A stretch of 64,000 nucleotides of DNA. Origin: Microvirga sp. (GTDB lineage Bacteria; Pseudomonadota; Alphaproteobacteria; Rhizobiales; Beijerinckiaceae). A model generated the notes under the pieces. That model saw only the letters and a list, made by a program, of their open reading frames with translations. It was not told the origin of the DNA and did no database searches. The stretch is taken from the NCBI GenBank assembly GCA_031181145.1, contig JAPSLB010000018.1, positions 1 through 64,000 of the forward strand, written 5' to 3'. The position numbers and the translations under genes are program-made. Every line of letters starts with the position of its first letter. Positions within the stretch are counted from its first letter, which is position 1. Shown here piece by piece: positions 47,975 to 57,376 of the stretch.

Positions 47975-48004
47975 CGTCATGGCCGGGCTTGTCCGGCCAT
48001 GACG
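47975..48004. repeat. REP-like extragenic palindrome
   Basis: CGTCATGGCCGG (47975-47986) and its exact reverse complement (47993-48004) surround a GCTTGT loop. This 'CATGGCCGGGCTTGT-CCGGCCATGAC' type of palindrome resembles dispersed intergenic repeats I know from rhizobial genomes. It is the only copy I noticed in the window. It lies between the convergent coxE and hydantoinase-like genes. Confidence 0.6.
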
Positions 48005-48051
48005 TCGGGCGAGCGGGAATCCGGATCTGCTCGGTGAGCCTTCCATGACGA

Positions 48052-48077
48052 GAGGGCCGGTCGCGAGACCGGCCCTC
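48052..48077. terminator. Terminator-like hairpin between coxE and the hydantoinase-like gene
   Basis: GAGGGCCGGTC (48052-48062) pairs perfectly with GACCGGCCCTC (48067-48077) around a GCGA tetraloop, 25 bases past the stop codon of the minus-strand hydantoinase-like gene. Convergent genes on both sides suggest a bidirectional terminator; no U-tract. Confidence 0.6.
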
Positions 48078-48101
48078 ATCGCTGACGTGAATAAGGCTTG
48101 C

Positions 48102-49658
48102 TCAGGCGACGAGTTTCATGCCGGGCGTCCCGATCGTCCCGACCACCCGGGCCCTGACGCGTCGGGCGTCGCCGGGCAAGTAGGCGATCGGGATATCCTC
48201 CGCATCGACAAGACTGATCGTGCCGAGATCGGCTCCCGCCTCCACGGCGCGCTGAGTGGCGATCTCCTGCGCGGCGGCAAGCGCCGCATCGCGGCTCATG
48301 CCGGAGAACACCTGATCGACCTCGCCCGACACCTGAGCCATCGCGGCCCCGAGCGCGTTGGCGACGCCGGCATGCTCCACATGAACCACCTCGCTCACCC
48401 CGGCGAGCTGGTGTGGCACCAGGAAGGAGCCGCCGCCCACCACGATGATCGGCATGTCGCCTGCCGAGGTCTTCATGCGGTCGACGCCGTCCTCGATCAT
48501 CTGGTGAATGCCTTTCAGAAGGCTGTCGACCAGCGAGCCGTCGAGGTGCTTCACCCGGTCGCGGTCGCCGATCTCCACGATGCCCGCCGCCACGGCGATG
48601 TCAGTGGTCGTGAGCGTATCGCCGCCGAAGACGAGCGCCTTCTCGGTGATGCGGTAGCCCACGCTGCGCGGGCCGATCTTGCCGGTTTCCGGATCGATGA
48701 TCGTGCCGCCGCCGAGCGCCATCGGCAGAAGGTCGGGCATGCGGAACAGGGTTCTGACGCCGCCGACCTCGACGATGTTGTTGGCCTCGCGAGGGAAGCC
48801 GTTCACGAGGCAGCCGACATCGCTGGTGGTGCCGCCGACATCCACCACCATGCCGTCGGCCAGGCCCGACAGGAAGGCCGCGCCGCGCATGGAGTTGGTC
48901 GGACCGGACGCGAAGCTGTAGACCGGGTTCGCGGCCGCAACCTCGGCCAGCACCACGGTGCCGTCGTTCTGAGTCAGGTAGAACGGGGCGCGGATGCCCG
49001 CGCTCTCCAGGGCGTTGCGAAACGCTTCGACCGTCGATTGTCCCAGGCTCTGCAGCGATGCATTGAGGAGAGTGACGTTCTCCCGCTCCAGCAGACCGAT
49101 GCGGCCCAGGCGGTGGGACAGCGTGATCCTCGCCTCCGGCAGCACCGAAGAGACGATCTCCGCCGCCTCGAGCTCGCACTCCGCCGTCAGCGGAGAGAAG
49201 AGGGCCGTGATGCCGACGGCGGTGATGCCCGCGTCGCGGATCCGCATCGCCGCGTCGCGGATAGCGTCGCGATCCAGCGGAACCAGCGGACGCCCGTCGT
49301 ATTCATGGCCGCCGGCGACCATGAAGGACAGAGGATTGACGCAGGCGCGCAGATCCGCCGGCCAGTCCACCATGGGCGGCAGGGAGGCCGCCGCCGGCAT
49401 GGCGATGCGGATGGCCGCCACACGATCCAGCCGCGCCCGCTCCACCACCGCGTTGGTGAAGTGAGTCGTTCCGATCATGACGGCGTCGATATCCAGAGGC
49501 GCATCGCCTTGCGCCTTCACGAGACGCTGGATGCTGTTCACCACGCCGGACATCACGTCCGAGGTCGTGGGAGATTTGACAGCGGCCAGAACCGTCGATT
49601 TGTCGATCAGGACGGCATCCGTATTGGTGCCGCCGACGTCGATGCCGATGCGTTTCAT
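48102..49658 (-). CDS. Hydantoinase/oxoprolinase (HyuA)-like protein
   Basis: A 518-residue protein with the acetate/sugar kinase-type ATP-binding fold of the hydantoinase A/oxoprolinase family: IGIDVGGTNTDAVLID at residues 4-19, MVVDVGGTTSDVGCLVNG in the middle and IIVVGGGSFLVPHQLAG near the C-terminus. Such proteins couple ATP to opening of hydantoin, oxoproline or related amide rings, or to carboxylation. It is shorter than full-length HyuA (about 700 residues) because the C-terminal domain is absent, as is common for copies encoded beside DUF917 proteins. It overlaps that partner's stop codon by four bases, so the two are coupled. Substrate unknown. Confidence 0.85.
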   Translation of the reverse strand: MKRIGIDVGGTNTDAVLIDKSTVLAAVKSPTTSDVMSGVVNSIQRLVKAQGDAPLDIDAVMIGTTHFTNAVVERARLDRVAAIRIAMPAAASLPPMVDWPADLRACVNPLSFMVAGGHEYDGRPLVPLDRDAIRDAAMRIRDAGITAVGITALFSPLTAECELEAAEIVSSVLPEARITLSHRLGRIGLLERENVTLLNASLQSLGQSTVEAFRNALESAGIRAPFYLTQNDGTVVLAEVAAANPVYSFASGPTNSMRGAAFLSGLADGMVVDVGGTTSDVGCLVNGFPREANNIVEVGGVRTLFRMPDLLPMALGGGTIIDPETGKIGPRSVGYRITEKALVFGGDTLTTTDIAVAAGIVEIGDRDRVKHLDGSLVDSLLKGIHQMIEDGVDRMKTSAGDMPIIVVGGGSFLVPHQLAGVSEVVHVEHAGVANALGAAMAQVSGEVDQVFSGMSRDAALAAAQEIATQRAVEAGADLGTISLVDAEDIPIAYLPGDARRVRARVVGTIGTPGMKLVA

Positions 49659-50734
49659 GCTGCGAATACCGATTTGAAGTCGAGGTCGTAACCGAAGGCC
49701 CGCGGACCGACATGATCAAGGCCCTTGGGGGTGAGGAGGACGTCCGGCGCGGGCAGCGCAATGACCGTGACCCGCTGACCGTAGCGGAGCGTCTCCGTTC
49801 CGATGGCCTCGCCCGATACGGTGTCGAGAACGCAGATGAGATCAGGCGTCATCACGATGGGCTCGCCGTCGCGGAAGCCCACCGCCCACTCGTTCTGGAA
49901 CGCGAGCTCGAGCTTGCTGCCGCGATCCGTATCGAGGCCTTCGATGACGGCCGTGCCGCGCAGGAAGCCGCCCGTCGTCGTGCGGTCCATGTCGCTGACT
50001 TTGCCCTTGAACAGGATCTTTCCGCCTTCATGCTCCAGAACGGCCGCGATCGGATCGGAATGGGCAGCCCGTGCTTCGAGAACGGCCCGGCCGAGGCGTG
50101 TCGCCTTCGTGACCGTGTGCAGAACGCCCCATTCCTTCACTTCCTTGCCCGTGCGGGGCGCCTTGCAGGTCGCAGAGGTCGAGCCGACTTCGGTGCAGAC
50201 CTTGCGCGAAATGCGCTCCATCCATTTCCACGAAGCCGCGCGGGCGACCACGACCTCGTTGTCGCGGCAATCCACCAGGCTGAGCGGATACATCTGCAGA
50301 TCGCCGATGGCGAAGCTGGTCATCTGCGCTTCGGGGTAGGCGCGGCCCATGGCGTCCGCATCGACGACCGGATAATCGAGGATGGCTCCGGCCAGGAAGG
50401 GCGAGATCGCATTGCCGCCGCCGATCTCCACGCTCATGATGGCGCGGAATTTCTTGCCGAGGTAATCTTCCATCACCTGCACGGCGCGGGCGAGATGAGC
50501 CGGGTCGACGAGACGTTCCTGGCCCACCAGAGGCGCACCCATCTTGGAAACGACCGCGACATAATCGTCGTCGTCCAGAGCGGCCGGGTCCATCAGCTTG
50601 CAGGTCTTGCCCTCGGCGTAAAGCTGTTTCAGGTTCAGCTGGGCAAGATAGGGACTGCCGCCGCCGCCGGTCCCCAGGATCCAGGCTCCGATAGCCAAAG
50701 GATCGATTTCGTCAGCCCCGAATTCACGGATCAT
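49655..50734 (-). CDS. DUF917 family protein
   Basis: A 360-residue protein of the DUF917 family, recognised from the N-terminal LAIGAWILGTGGGGSPY, the SVEIGGGNAISPFLAGA and the VDADAMGRAYPEAQMT blocks. Biochemical function is not established; the family is regularly encoded next to hydantoinase/oxoprolinase-like proteins and is probably its partner subunit. The ATG at 50734, behind CCGGAGGGAGA, is clearly the start; the open frame 12 codons further up is unsupported. It is transcribed divergently from the AroM-LuxR fusion across about 260 bases. Confidence 0.85.
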   Translation of the reverse strand: MIREFGADEIDPLAIGAWILGTGGGGSPYLAQLNLKQLYAEGKTCKLMDPAALDDDDYVAVVSKMGAPLVGQERLVDPAHLARAVQVMEDYLGKKFRAIMSVEIGGGNAISPFLAGAILDYPVVDADAMGRAYPEAQMTSFAIGDLQMYPLSLVDCRDNEVVVARAASWKWMERISRKVCTEVGSTSATCKAPRTGKEVKEWGVLHTVTKATRLGRAVLEARAAHSDPIAAVLEHEGGKILFKGKVSDMDRTTTGGFLRGTAVIEGLDTDRGSKLELAFQNEWAVGFRDGEPIVMTPDLICVLDTVSGEAIGTETLRYGQRVTVIALPAPDVLLTPKGLDHVGPRAFGYDLDFKSVFAA

Positions 50735-50800
50735 TGATCTCCCTCCGGTGATATAGAAGACGGTATCCATCCGCCGGGCGGGCCGAAATAGGGGTGTGCA

Positions 50801-50814
50801 CCTAATCGATAAGG
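50801..50814. promoter_or_regulatory. Near-palindrome in the DUF917/AroM-LuxR intergenic region
   Basis: CCTAATCGATAAGG is symmetric except for one mismatched pair. It lies about 65 bases upstream of the DUF917 start codon and could be an operator for the regulator encoded on the other side. Short and unproven. Confidence 0.3.
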
Positions 50815-50993
50815 GGGCGCCCCGTGCCGGTGATCTCCTTCAGGAAAGGCGCATCGCTTTTCCAATCGGGATGGCCGGGACGGTCCCGTCCAAGAAAGAG
50901 GCATCGGCCCGAGCCCAAAAGCGCAAATCCTTCCTACGTCCGATGCTCCGACGGCGCTTGTTCCGCCGTACATTCTCGCTGTAGAAGTTCTCT

Positions 50994-51962
50994 ATGCAGA
51001 TCAGCACCGAAGGCAACGATATTCAGGGCCAGAAGAATGGCGGGCCGGCCTTGCTCAAAGTGGCGTTCGTCAGCGTCGGGCAGACCCCGCGCTCCGATCT
51101 CGTGCCCGACCTTCTGACTCAGCTCGATCTGCCCATCGCGGCGACGGAGTTCGGCGCTCTGGACAACCTGACCGACGAAGAGATCCTGGCGCTCGCGCCA
51201 GACCCCTCCGAGCAGGCCATCGTCACACGGCTCGCTGATGGAAGTGACATCGTTCTCTCCAAGCCCCGCATGGCCGAGCGCATGGCGCAGATCGTCTCGC
51301 GGTTCGTGCCTTCGGATTTCGACCTCGTGGTCATTCTCACCACAGGGCTTTTCAGGGAGTTCGAAAGCCGGTGCCCGACCGTGAATGCTCAGAGGGCGAT
51401 CGAGGCCGGCATCCTGTCCTTGGCCTCGCAGGGGACGGTGGTCGGTCTCATTCAGCCGCTCGCGCAGCAGGTGGACGAGATTGCCTTCCCGGCGCTGTCC
51501 GCCTACCGCGTCCTGAAGAGTCACGCATCGCCGGGTGACAAGGGCGAATTGGCGCAGGCGCTCGTAGACCTGGCGGAGAGCGAGATCATCGTTCTCAATT
51601 CCGTAAGCTTCACGGATGCGGACCGGCTGATGGTGACCCGCGCCAGCGGCAAGCCCGTGGTTCTCGCGCGCCGCCTGGTCGCAGGCGCGATGAGACTCCT
51701 CCTCGACGGGCGGCCGGAAATGCCGCGATCCTACGATGCCTCCCCCATGCTGGCGGAGCGCCTCGAGCGCCTGACGCCGAGGGAGCGGCAGGTTCTTTCC
51801 CTGGCGGCGGAGGGCCTGTCGAACAAAGCGATCGGACGCCAGCTCGGCATCAGTCCGAAGACCGTCGAGATCCACCGCTCCAAAGTCATGAGCAAGATGG
51901 AAGTGTCCTCGACGGGAGCCCTTATCCGGCTTATTGTTTCGGCAGAACACCCCGGTTTATGA
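50994..51962 (+). CDS. AroM-domain protein fused to a LuxR-type DNA-binding domain
   Basis: A 322-residue fusion. Residues about 20-237 match AroM: KVAFVSVGQTPRSDLVPDL, then ALDNLTDEEILALAPDPSE, and LARRLVAGAMRLLL at the end of the domain. Residues about 257-318 form a LuxR helix-turn-helix: LTPRERQVLSLAAEGLSNKAIGRQLGISPKTVEIHRSKVMSKM (split across the domain). Aligned with the stand-alone AroM protein next door, its two conserved cysteines are replaced by T116 (VVILTTGL) and S203 (VLNSVSF). I infer a non-catalytic ligand sensor controlling the divergent DUF917/hydantoinase genes and the following aroM-transporter genes. The ribosome site before the ATG is weak. Confidence 0.85.
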   Translation: MQISTEGNDIQGQKNGGPALLKVAFVSVGQTPRSDLVPDLLTQLDLPIAATEFGALDNLTDEEILALAPDPSEQAIVTRLADGSDIVLSKPRMAERMAQIVSRFVPSDFDLVVILTTGLFREFESRCPTVNAQRAIEAGILSLASQGTVVGLIQPLAQQVDEIAFPALSAYRVLKSHASPGDKGELAQALVDLAESEIIVLNSVSFTDADRLMVTRASGKPVVLARRLVAGAMRLLLDGRPEMPRSYDASPMLAERLERLTPRERQVLSLAAEGLSNKAIGRQLGISPKTVEIHRSKVMSKMEVSSTGALIRLIVSAEHPGL

Positions 51963-51968
51963 GGCAAA

Positions 51969-51985
51969 TGCCTAGTTTGTAGGCA
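51969..51985 (+). promoter_or_regulatory. Dyad TGCCTA-N5-TAGGCA upstream of aroM
   Basis: TGCCTA (51969-51974) and its exact reverse complement TAGGCA (51980-51985) are separated by GTTTG; AGGCAAAT also repeats directly at 51962 and 51981. It starts seven bases past the stop codon of the AroM-LuxR gene and 84 bases before aroM, well placed for a LuxR-type regulator to control aroM and the transporter. Binding is inferred. Confidence 0.45.
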
Positions 51986-52068
51986 AATCGTTTCTACGGG
52001 CATTCCCCTATAGCCCGATCCAAATCCCAAATTTAGCCTGTTTCGATCGGTTGAGGGGGGATGAGGAC

Positions 52069-52731
52069 ATGACGAGACAGCTGCGGCTTGCATTCGTGAC
52101 GATCGGCGAGAGTCCGCGAGACGATATCGTCCCTGAAATGCTGGCGGATATCGGCGGGAATGTGGAAGCCGTCGAATTCGGCGCCATGGACGGTCTCACG
52201 GAGGAAGAGGTGGCGGCGCTCGCTCCGCTGCCGGGCGAAACATCGTTTGCCACGCGCCGGCGGAACGGCAGCGAGGTCGCCATTTCCAAGGAGCGCATCG
52301 AGATCCGCCTGGAAGAGCTTCTCCGGCGCATCGACAACGAAGGCTTCGACGCGGTCGTCCTGCTCTGCACGGGCACGCATGTCGCTCCGCTCCAGAAAAC
52401 CCTCATGATCGAGTCGCAGCGTATCGTCGATTCCATGGTCGAGGCGATGGCGGCCTCCGCGAAGCGCCTGGGTGTCCTGCTCCCCCTGGAGCGGCAGATC
52501 GAAGAATTTCCTAAGCGGCATGTCTTCAGCACCATGCCGAAGCTGGCCGCGGCCTCGCCCTATGCAGGCGACGACATCGCCGCGAAGGCGGCATCGCTCG
52601 CCGATTGCGACCTCGTCGTGATGCATTGCATGGGCTACTCGGATGCGATGCGAGCGGAGGTTCGCAGCGCGATCTCCGCCCCCGTCCTGCTGTCGCGCCG
52701 GATCGTTTCCGGCGCCATCCGCCAAATCCTC
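52069..52731 (+). CDS. AroM family protein
   Basis: A 221-residue AroM protein, related in fold to aspartate/glutamate racemases. Two cysteine motifs sit where the racemase catalytic cysteines would be: C100 in VVLLCTGTH and C187 in VVMHCMGYSDA. In E. coli aroM lies beside aroL and its function is unknown. Here there is no shikimate gene nearby; it follows the AroM-LuxR fusion and precedes a peptide-type transporter, and shares the same domain with the fusion throughout. Start at the ATG after GGGGGATGAGG. I infer an isomerase-like activity on the compound handled by this locus; its substrate cannot be read from sequence. Confidence 0.85.
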
Positions 52732-52768
52732 TGACGACCAAGCGACAAACCAAAGGGAACTGGAGAGA

Positions 52769-54361
52769 ATGATGAGGAACTGGATTTTCGGAATTGCCGC
52801 GGCGAGCCTCGTGGTCGGCATGACGCAAGCTGAACCGGCTTTCGCGTTCGAGCGCGTGGAGGGCGGCAAGGTCATCGTCTTCGGCGGGCGCCAGCAGATC
52901 CCCGTGCTCGATCCGCACGTGCGCTACGACTGGTCGACGCGCATGATGCAGCAGGCGGTCTACGACGCGCTCGTGAAGTACGAGGGCAATCCCGCCGAGA
53001 TCAAGCCGTGGCTGGCCGAGCGCTGGGAGACCAGCGAGGACGGCAAGACCTGGACGTTCCATCTCGTCGACGGCGCCAAGTTTCACAACGGGGACCCGGT
53101 CGATGCCGAAGCCATCCGCTATTCCTTCGAACGCGGCCTGAAGCTCAACAAGGGCGTGGCCTGGATGCTGAAGGACTTCCTCGATCCGGAAGGCATCGAG
53201 GTGGTCGACGCCCGCACCGTCCGCTTCAACCTGAAATCCCCCTACTCCGCCTTCCTGTCCTTCCTGCCCTGGTGGTATGTGGTGAACCCGAAGGAAGTGA
53301 AGGCCAACGAGGTCGACGGCGATTACGGCCAGAAGTGGCTGACGGACCATGCGGCCGGCTCCGGCCCCTTCAAGCTGAAGCGCTGGGAGCCGAACGTCCT
53401 CTACGAGGTCGAGGCCGTTAAGGACTACTGGAAGGGCTGGCCGCAGGGCGACGCGAACCGCCCGGCCGGCGTGATCTATCGCATCATCCGCGAGCCGGCG
53501 GCCCAGAAGGCAGCTCTCCTGCGCGGCGAGGCGGACATCGTCGAGGGCCTGACGCCCGACGATTACGTCCAGATCGCCAGGCAGCGCGGCGTGACCATCC
53601 AGGATCACCCGGGCATGACGACCTTCAGCATCAAGTTCAACAACCAGCAGGGCCCGACGGCGGACAAGAACCTTCGCAAGGCGATCGCCTATGCGGTCGA
53701 CTACGACGGCCTCGTGCAGATCTACAACGGCGCCGCGAAGCTCCAGACCAGCCCCTTCCCGAACGCCCTGCGCGGCCATGTCGACGTGCCGAACATTCCG
53801 CGCCGGGATCTCGCCAAGGCGAAGGAATTTCTCGCGAAGTCGCAGCATCCGGACGGCGGCCTGACCCTGGAATACTACCATGTCGCGGGCCTCGAGGAGG
53901 CGCGGCGCATCGGCCTTCTGCTTCTCGACAATCTGGCTCCCCTGAACATCAAGGTCGAGCTGCGTCCCGAGCAATGGCCGAACATGGTCGCCAAGGGCTC
54001 GAAGGTCGAGACTTCGCCGGCCATGACGTCGGTCTACGTGACGCCGATCTCGACCGATCCGGACGCGGTGGCCTACCAGTACCACCCGAACTCCTACGGC
54101 CAGTACTTCGCCATGTCGTTCTACCAGAATCCCGACGTGGCGGCGAAGATCGATACGGCCCGCCGGAGCAGCGACTGGAACGAGCGCGCCAAGCTCTACG
54201 AGGACATCCAGAAGCAGATCGTCGAGGATCAGCCGGAAGTGTTCGGGATGATGCAGAACCGCCGCTGGGCGCACCGGGACTATCTGAAGGGCTTCTCCTT
54301 CAGCCCCGTGCGGTTCACCGGCGAGGTCGATCTCTATCCTCTCTGGATCGACGCCAAGTGA
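52769..54361 (+). CDS. Dpp/Opp-type ABC transporter, periplasmic substrate-binding protein
   Basis: A 530-residue family-5 solute-binding protein. The signal peptide spans residues 1-26 (MMRNWIFGIAAAS core, cleavage after AFA). Mature blocks include IPVLDPHVRYDW, WTFHLVDGAKFHNGDPVDAEAIRYSFERG and LRKAIAYAVDYDGLVQIY. It is distinct from the binding protein of the first transporter at 4481. Start at the ATG after GGAGAGA, 38 bases behind aroM, so aroM and the transporter are probably one operon. Cargo unknown; the locus suggests a modified amino acid, peptide or hydantoin-like compound. Confidence 0.92.
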   Translation: MMRNWIFGIAAASLVVGMTQAEPAFAFERVEGGKVIVFGGRQQIPVLDPHVRYDWSTRMMQQAVYDALVKYEGNPAEIKPWLAERWETSEDGKTWTFHLVDGAKFHNGDPVDAEAIRYSFERGLKLNKGVAWMLKDFLDPEGIEVVDARTVRFNLKSPYSAFLSFLPWWYVVNPKEVKANEVDGDYGQKWLTDHAAGSGPFKLKRWEPNVLYEVEAVKDYWKGWPQGDANRPAGVIYRIIREPAAQKAALLRGEADIVEGLTPDDYVQIARQRGVTIQDHPGMTTFSIKFNNQQGPTADKNLRKAIAYAVDYDGLVQIYNGAAKLQTSPFPNALRGHVDVPNIPRRDLAKAKEFLAKSQHPDGGLTLEYYHVAGLEEARRIGLLLLDNLAPLNIKVELRPEQWPNMVAKGSKVETSPAMTSVYVTPISTDPDAVAYQYHPNSYGQYFAMSFYQNPDVAAKIDTARRSSDWNERAKLYEDIQKQIVEDQPEVFGMMQNRRWAHRDYLKGFSFSPVRFTGEVDLYPLWIDAK

Positions 54362-54409
54362 TGGATGCGGCCAACGTCTTGGCGCAGTCCGACTGCTCAC
54401 GCGGGACAT

Positions 54410-54429
54410 GTGGGGGCCTGAGCCCCCAC
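54410..54429 (+). terminator. Stem-loop between binding protein and permease
   Basis: GTGGGGGC (54410-54417) pairs perfectly with GCCCCCAC (54422-54429) around a CTGA tetraloop, 49 bases past the binding-protein stop codon. As in the other two transporters of the window, a hairpin follows the binding-protein gene; partial termination or message protection is inferred. Confidence 0.45.
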
Positions 54430-54469
54430 GACCCTCGACATATCGTTCTCGACCGAAGGGCATAGCGCC

Positions 54470-55477
54470 ATGCTGACGTTTACCTTCCGCAAGATCGCGG
54501 TGCTGGTGGGCACGATGCTCGGTCTTGCGGCCCTGACCTTCCTCATCACCAACGTCGCACCGGGCGATCCTGCCCGCCTCGTCGCGGGTCCCGACGCCAC
54601 CAACGACATGGTGGAAACGATCCGCCAGGAATACGGCCTGGACCGCCCGCTCTACGAGCAGTTCGCGATCTATATGGGCGATCTGCTCACAGGCGATCTC
54701 GGACGCTCGATCGTGTCCACCCGTCCGGTCGTCGACGAGCTCATGCGCTATGTGCCGGCGACCCTGGAACTGGTTCTCGTCGCCATGGTGCTCGGCATCC
54801 TGGTCGGCGTGCCCTTCGGCATGCTCTCCGCCGTCTACAAGGACAGGTTCCTGGATCAGGTGACCCGCATCTTCTCCATCTCCGGCGTGGCCCTGCCGGC
54901 GTTCTGGTTCGGCATTCTGCTGCAGCTTTTCTTCGCCGTGCGCCTGGAGTGGCTGCCCGTCTCCGGCCGGCTTCCGCTGACCGAGCTCCCGCCCGAGCCC
55001 ATCACCCATCTTCTCCTGGTGGACAGCCTGCTGCGGGGTCAGTTCGAGACGTTCTGGGCTGCCCTCTCCCACATCATTCTGCCTGCCATCGTCCTGTCGT
55101 TCCCCTGCCTGGCCTCGATCCTGCGCGTGAACCGGGCCGAGATGATCGAGGTCCTGCAGTCGGATCACATCGTGGCGGCCCGCGCCCATGGCATCAGCTC
55201 GGCCCGGATCGTCACGATCTATGCTCTCAAGAACGCCCTTCTGCCGACGCTCGCCATGATCGGCCTGCGCTTCGGCTGGATGCTGGGCTCCACGGTGCTG
55301 GTGGAAACCGTGTTCGATTGGCCCGGCATCGGGCTTTATGCCGTGTCCTCGGCGCTGGCTTCCGATTTCAAGCCCGTCGTCGGCGTCACTCTCGTCATCG
55401 GCTTCTTCTTCATGATCACAAACACGCTGGTCGACCTGGCCTATGCCTGGATCGATCCTCGACTGAGGAGGGCCTGA
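54470..55477 (+). CDS. Dpp/Opp-type ABC transporter permease (DppB-like)
   Basis: A 335-residue DppB-type permease with about six membrane segments. It begins TFRKIAVLVGTMLGLAALTFLITNVAPGDPAR, and the periplasmic GLDRPLYEQFAIYMGDLLTGDLGRS block follows; the coupling loop is ARAHGISSARIVTIYALKNALLP near residue 238. One base separates its stop codon from the next permease start. Confidence 0.9.
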   Translation: MLTFTFRKIAVLVGTMLGLAALTFLITNVAPGDPARLVAGPDATNDMVETIRQEYGLDRPLYEQFAIYMGDLLTGDLGRSIVSTRPVVDELMRYVPATLELVLVAMVLGILVGVPFGMLSAVYKDRFLDQVTRIFSISGVALPAFWFGILLQLFFAVRLEWLPVSGRLPLTELPPEPITHLLLVDSLLRGQFETFWAALSHIILPAIVLSFPCLASILRVNRAEMIEVLQSDHIVAARAHGISSARIVTIYALKNALLPTLAMIGLRFGWMLGSTVLVETVFDWPGIGLYAVSSALASDFKPVVGVTLVIGFFFMITNTLVDLAYAWIDPRLRRA

Positions 55478-55478
55478 A

Positions 55479-56392
55479 ATGTCGGCCGAACTCCAGAGCA
55501 CCGCCGTGCATGTCCCCGGCTTCAGGGAGCGCCATGCCAGCACCATCCGGCAATGGCGCCTCTATGCTCATCTGTTCACGAGCAGCTTCTCCTCGATGCT
55601 GGGTCTCGGCCTCGTGCTGCTGTTCCTCATCCTGGCGGTATTCGGGCCCATGCTGGCGCCCTATCCCGAGGATACGATGGGAGCGGTCAAGCTCGGACAG
55701 CGTCTGCTGCCTCCGAGCCTCGAGCATCCCTTCGGCACGGACGAGATGGGTGCGGACATTCTGTCCCGCGTGATCGTCGGTGCGCGCACCTCGCTGTGGA
55801 TCGGCCTGGTCATCACAGGTCTCGGCGCGGGGATCGGCGTGCCGCTCGGCATCATCGCAGGGTATAAGGGCGGGTTCATCCGGGCCGCGATCATGCGCGT
55901 CACCGACCTGTTCCTGGCGGTCCCGGGCCTGGCGCTCGCCCTGGCGATCGTCGCTGCCCTGGGGCCCGGCATCACCAATTGCGTGATCGCCCTCGCCATC
56001 GTCTGGTGGCCGGGATACGTGCGGCTGGTCGAAGCCAAGACGCTTTCCATCAAGGAAGAGCTTCACGTGGAGGCCGCCCGCGCGCTCGGCGCGAAGACGC
56101 CCTGGATCCTGCGCAAGCACATCCTGCCGAACTGCATGACGCCGATCGTCGTCAAGGCCAGCATGGACATGGGCATGGCCATTCTCTCCGCCGCGAGCCT
56201 GGGCTTCATCGGCCTCGGTGCCAAGCCGCCGCATCCGGAATGGGGCGCGATGATCTCGGTCGCCCGCACCTACATGCCTGACTGGTGGTGGTACTCCGCC
56301 TTCCCGGGTCTTGCCATCTTCCTGACCGTGCTCGGCTTCAATCTCCTCGGCGACGGCCTGCGCGACATCCTCGATCCCCGGAGCCGCGGCCG

Positions 56393-56396
<4 letters not shown>
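55479..56396 (+). CDS. Dpp/Opp-type ABC transporter permease (DppC-like)
   Basis: A 305-residue DppC-type permease. PFGTDEMGADILSRVIVGA is the conserved block after the first periplasmic loop, and EAARALGAKTPWILRKHILPN is the coupling loop. It forms the channel with the preceding permease. The last codons overlap the first ATPase gene by four bases (ATGA). Confidence 0.9.

Positions 56397-57376
<980 letters not shown>

Noticed and set aside
52526-55546. 1006-codon open frame on the minus strand
   Set aside because: Antisense to aroM, the binding protein and the DppB-like permease, all of which have clear family motifs. No protein family is recognisable in it.
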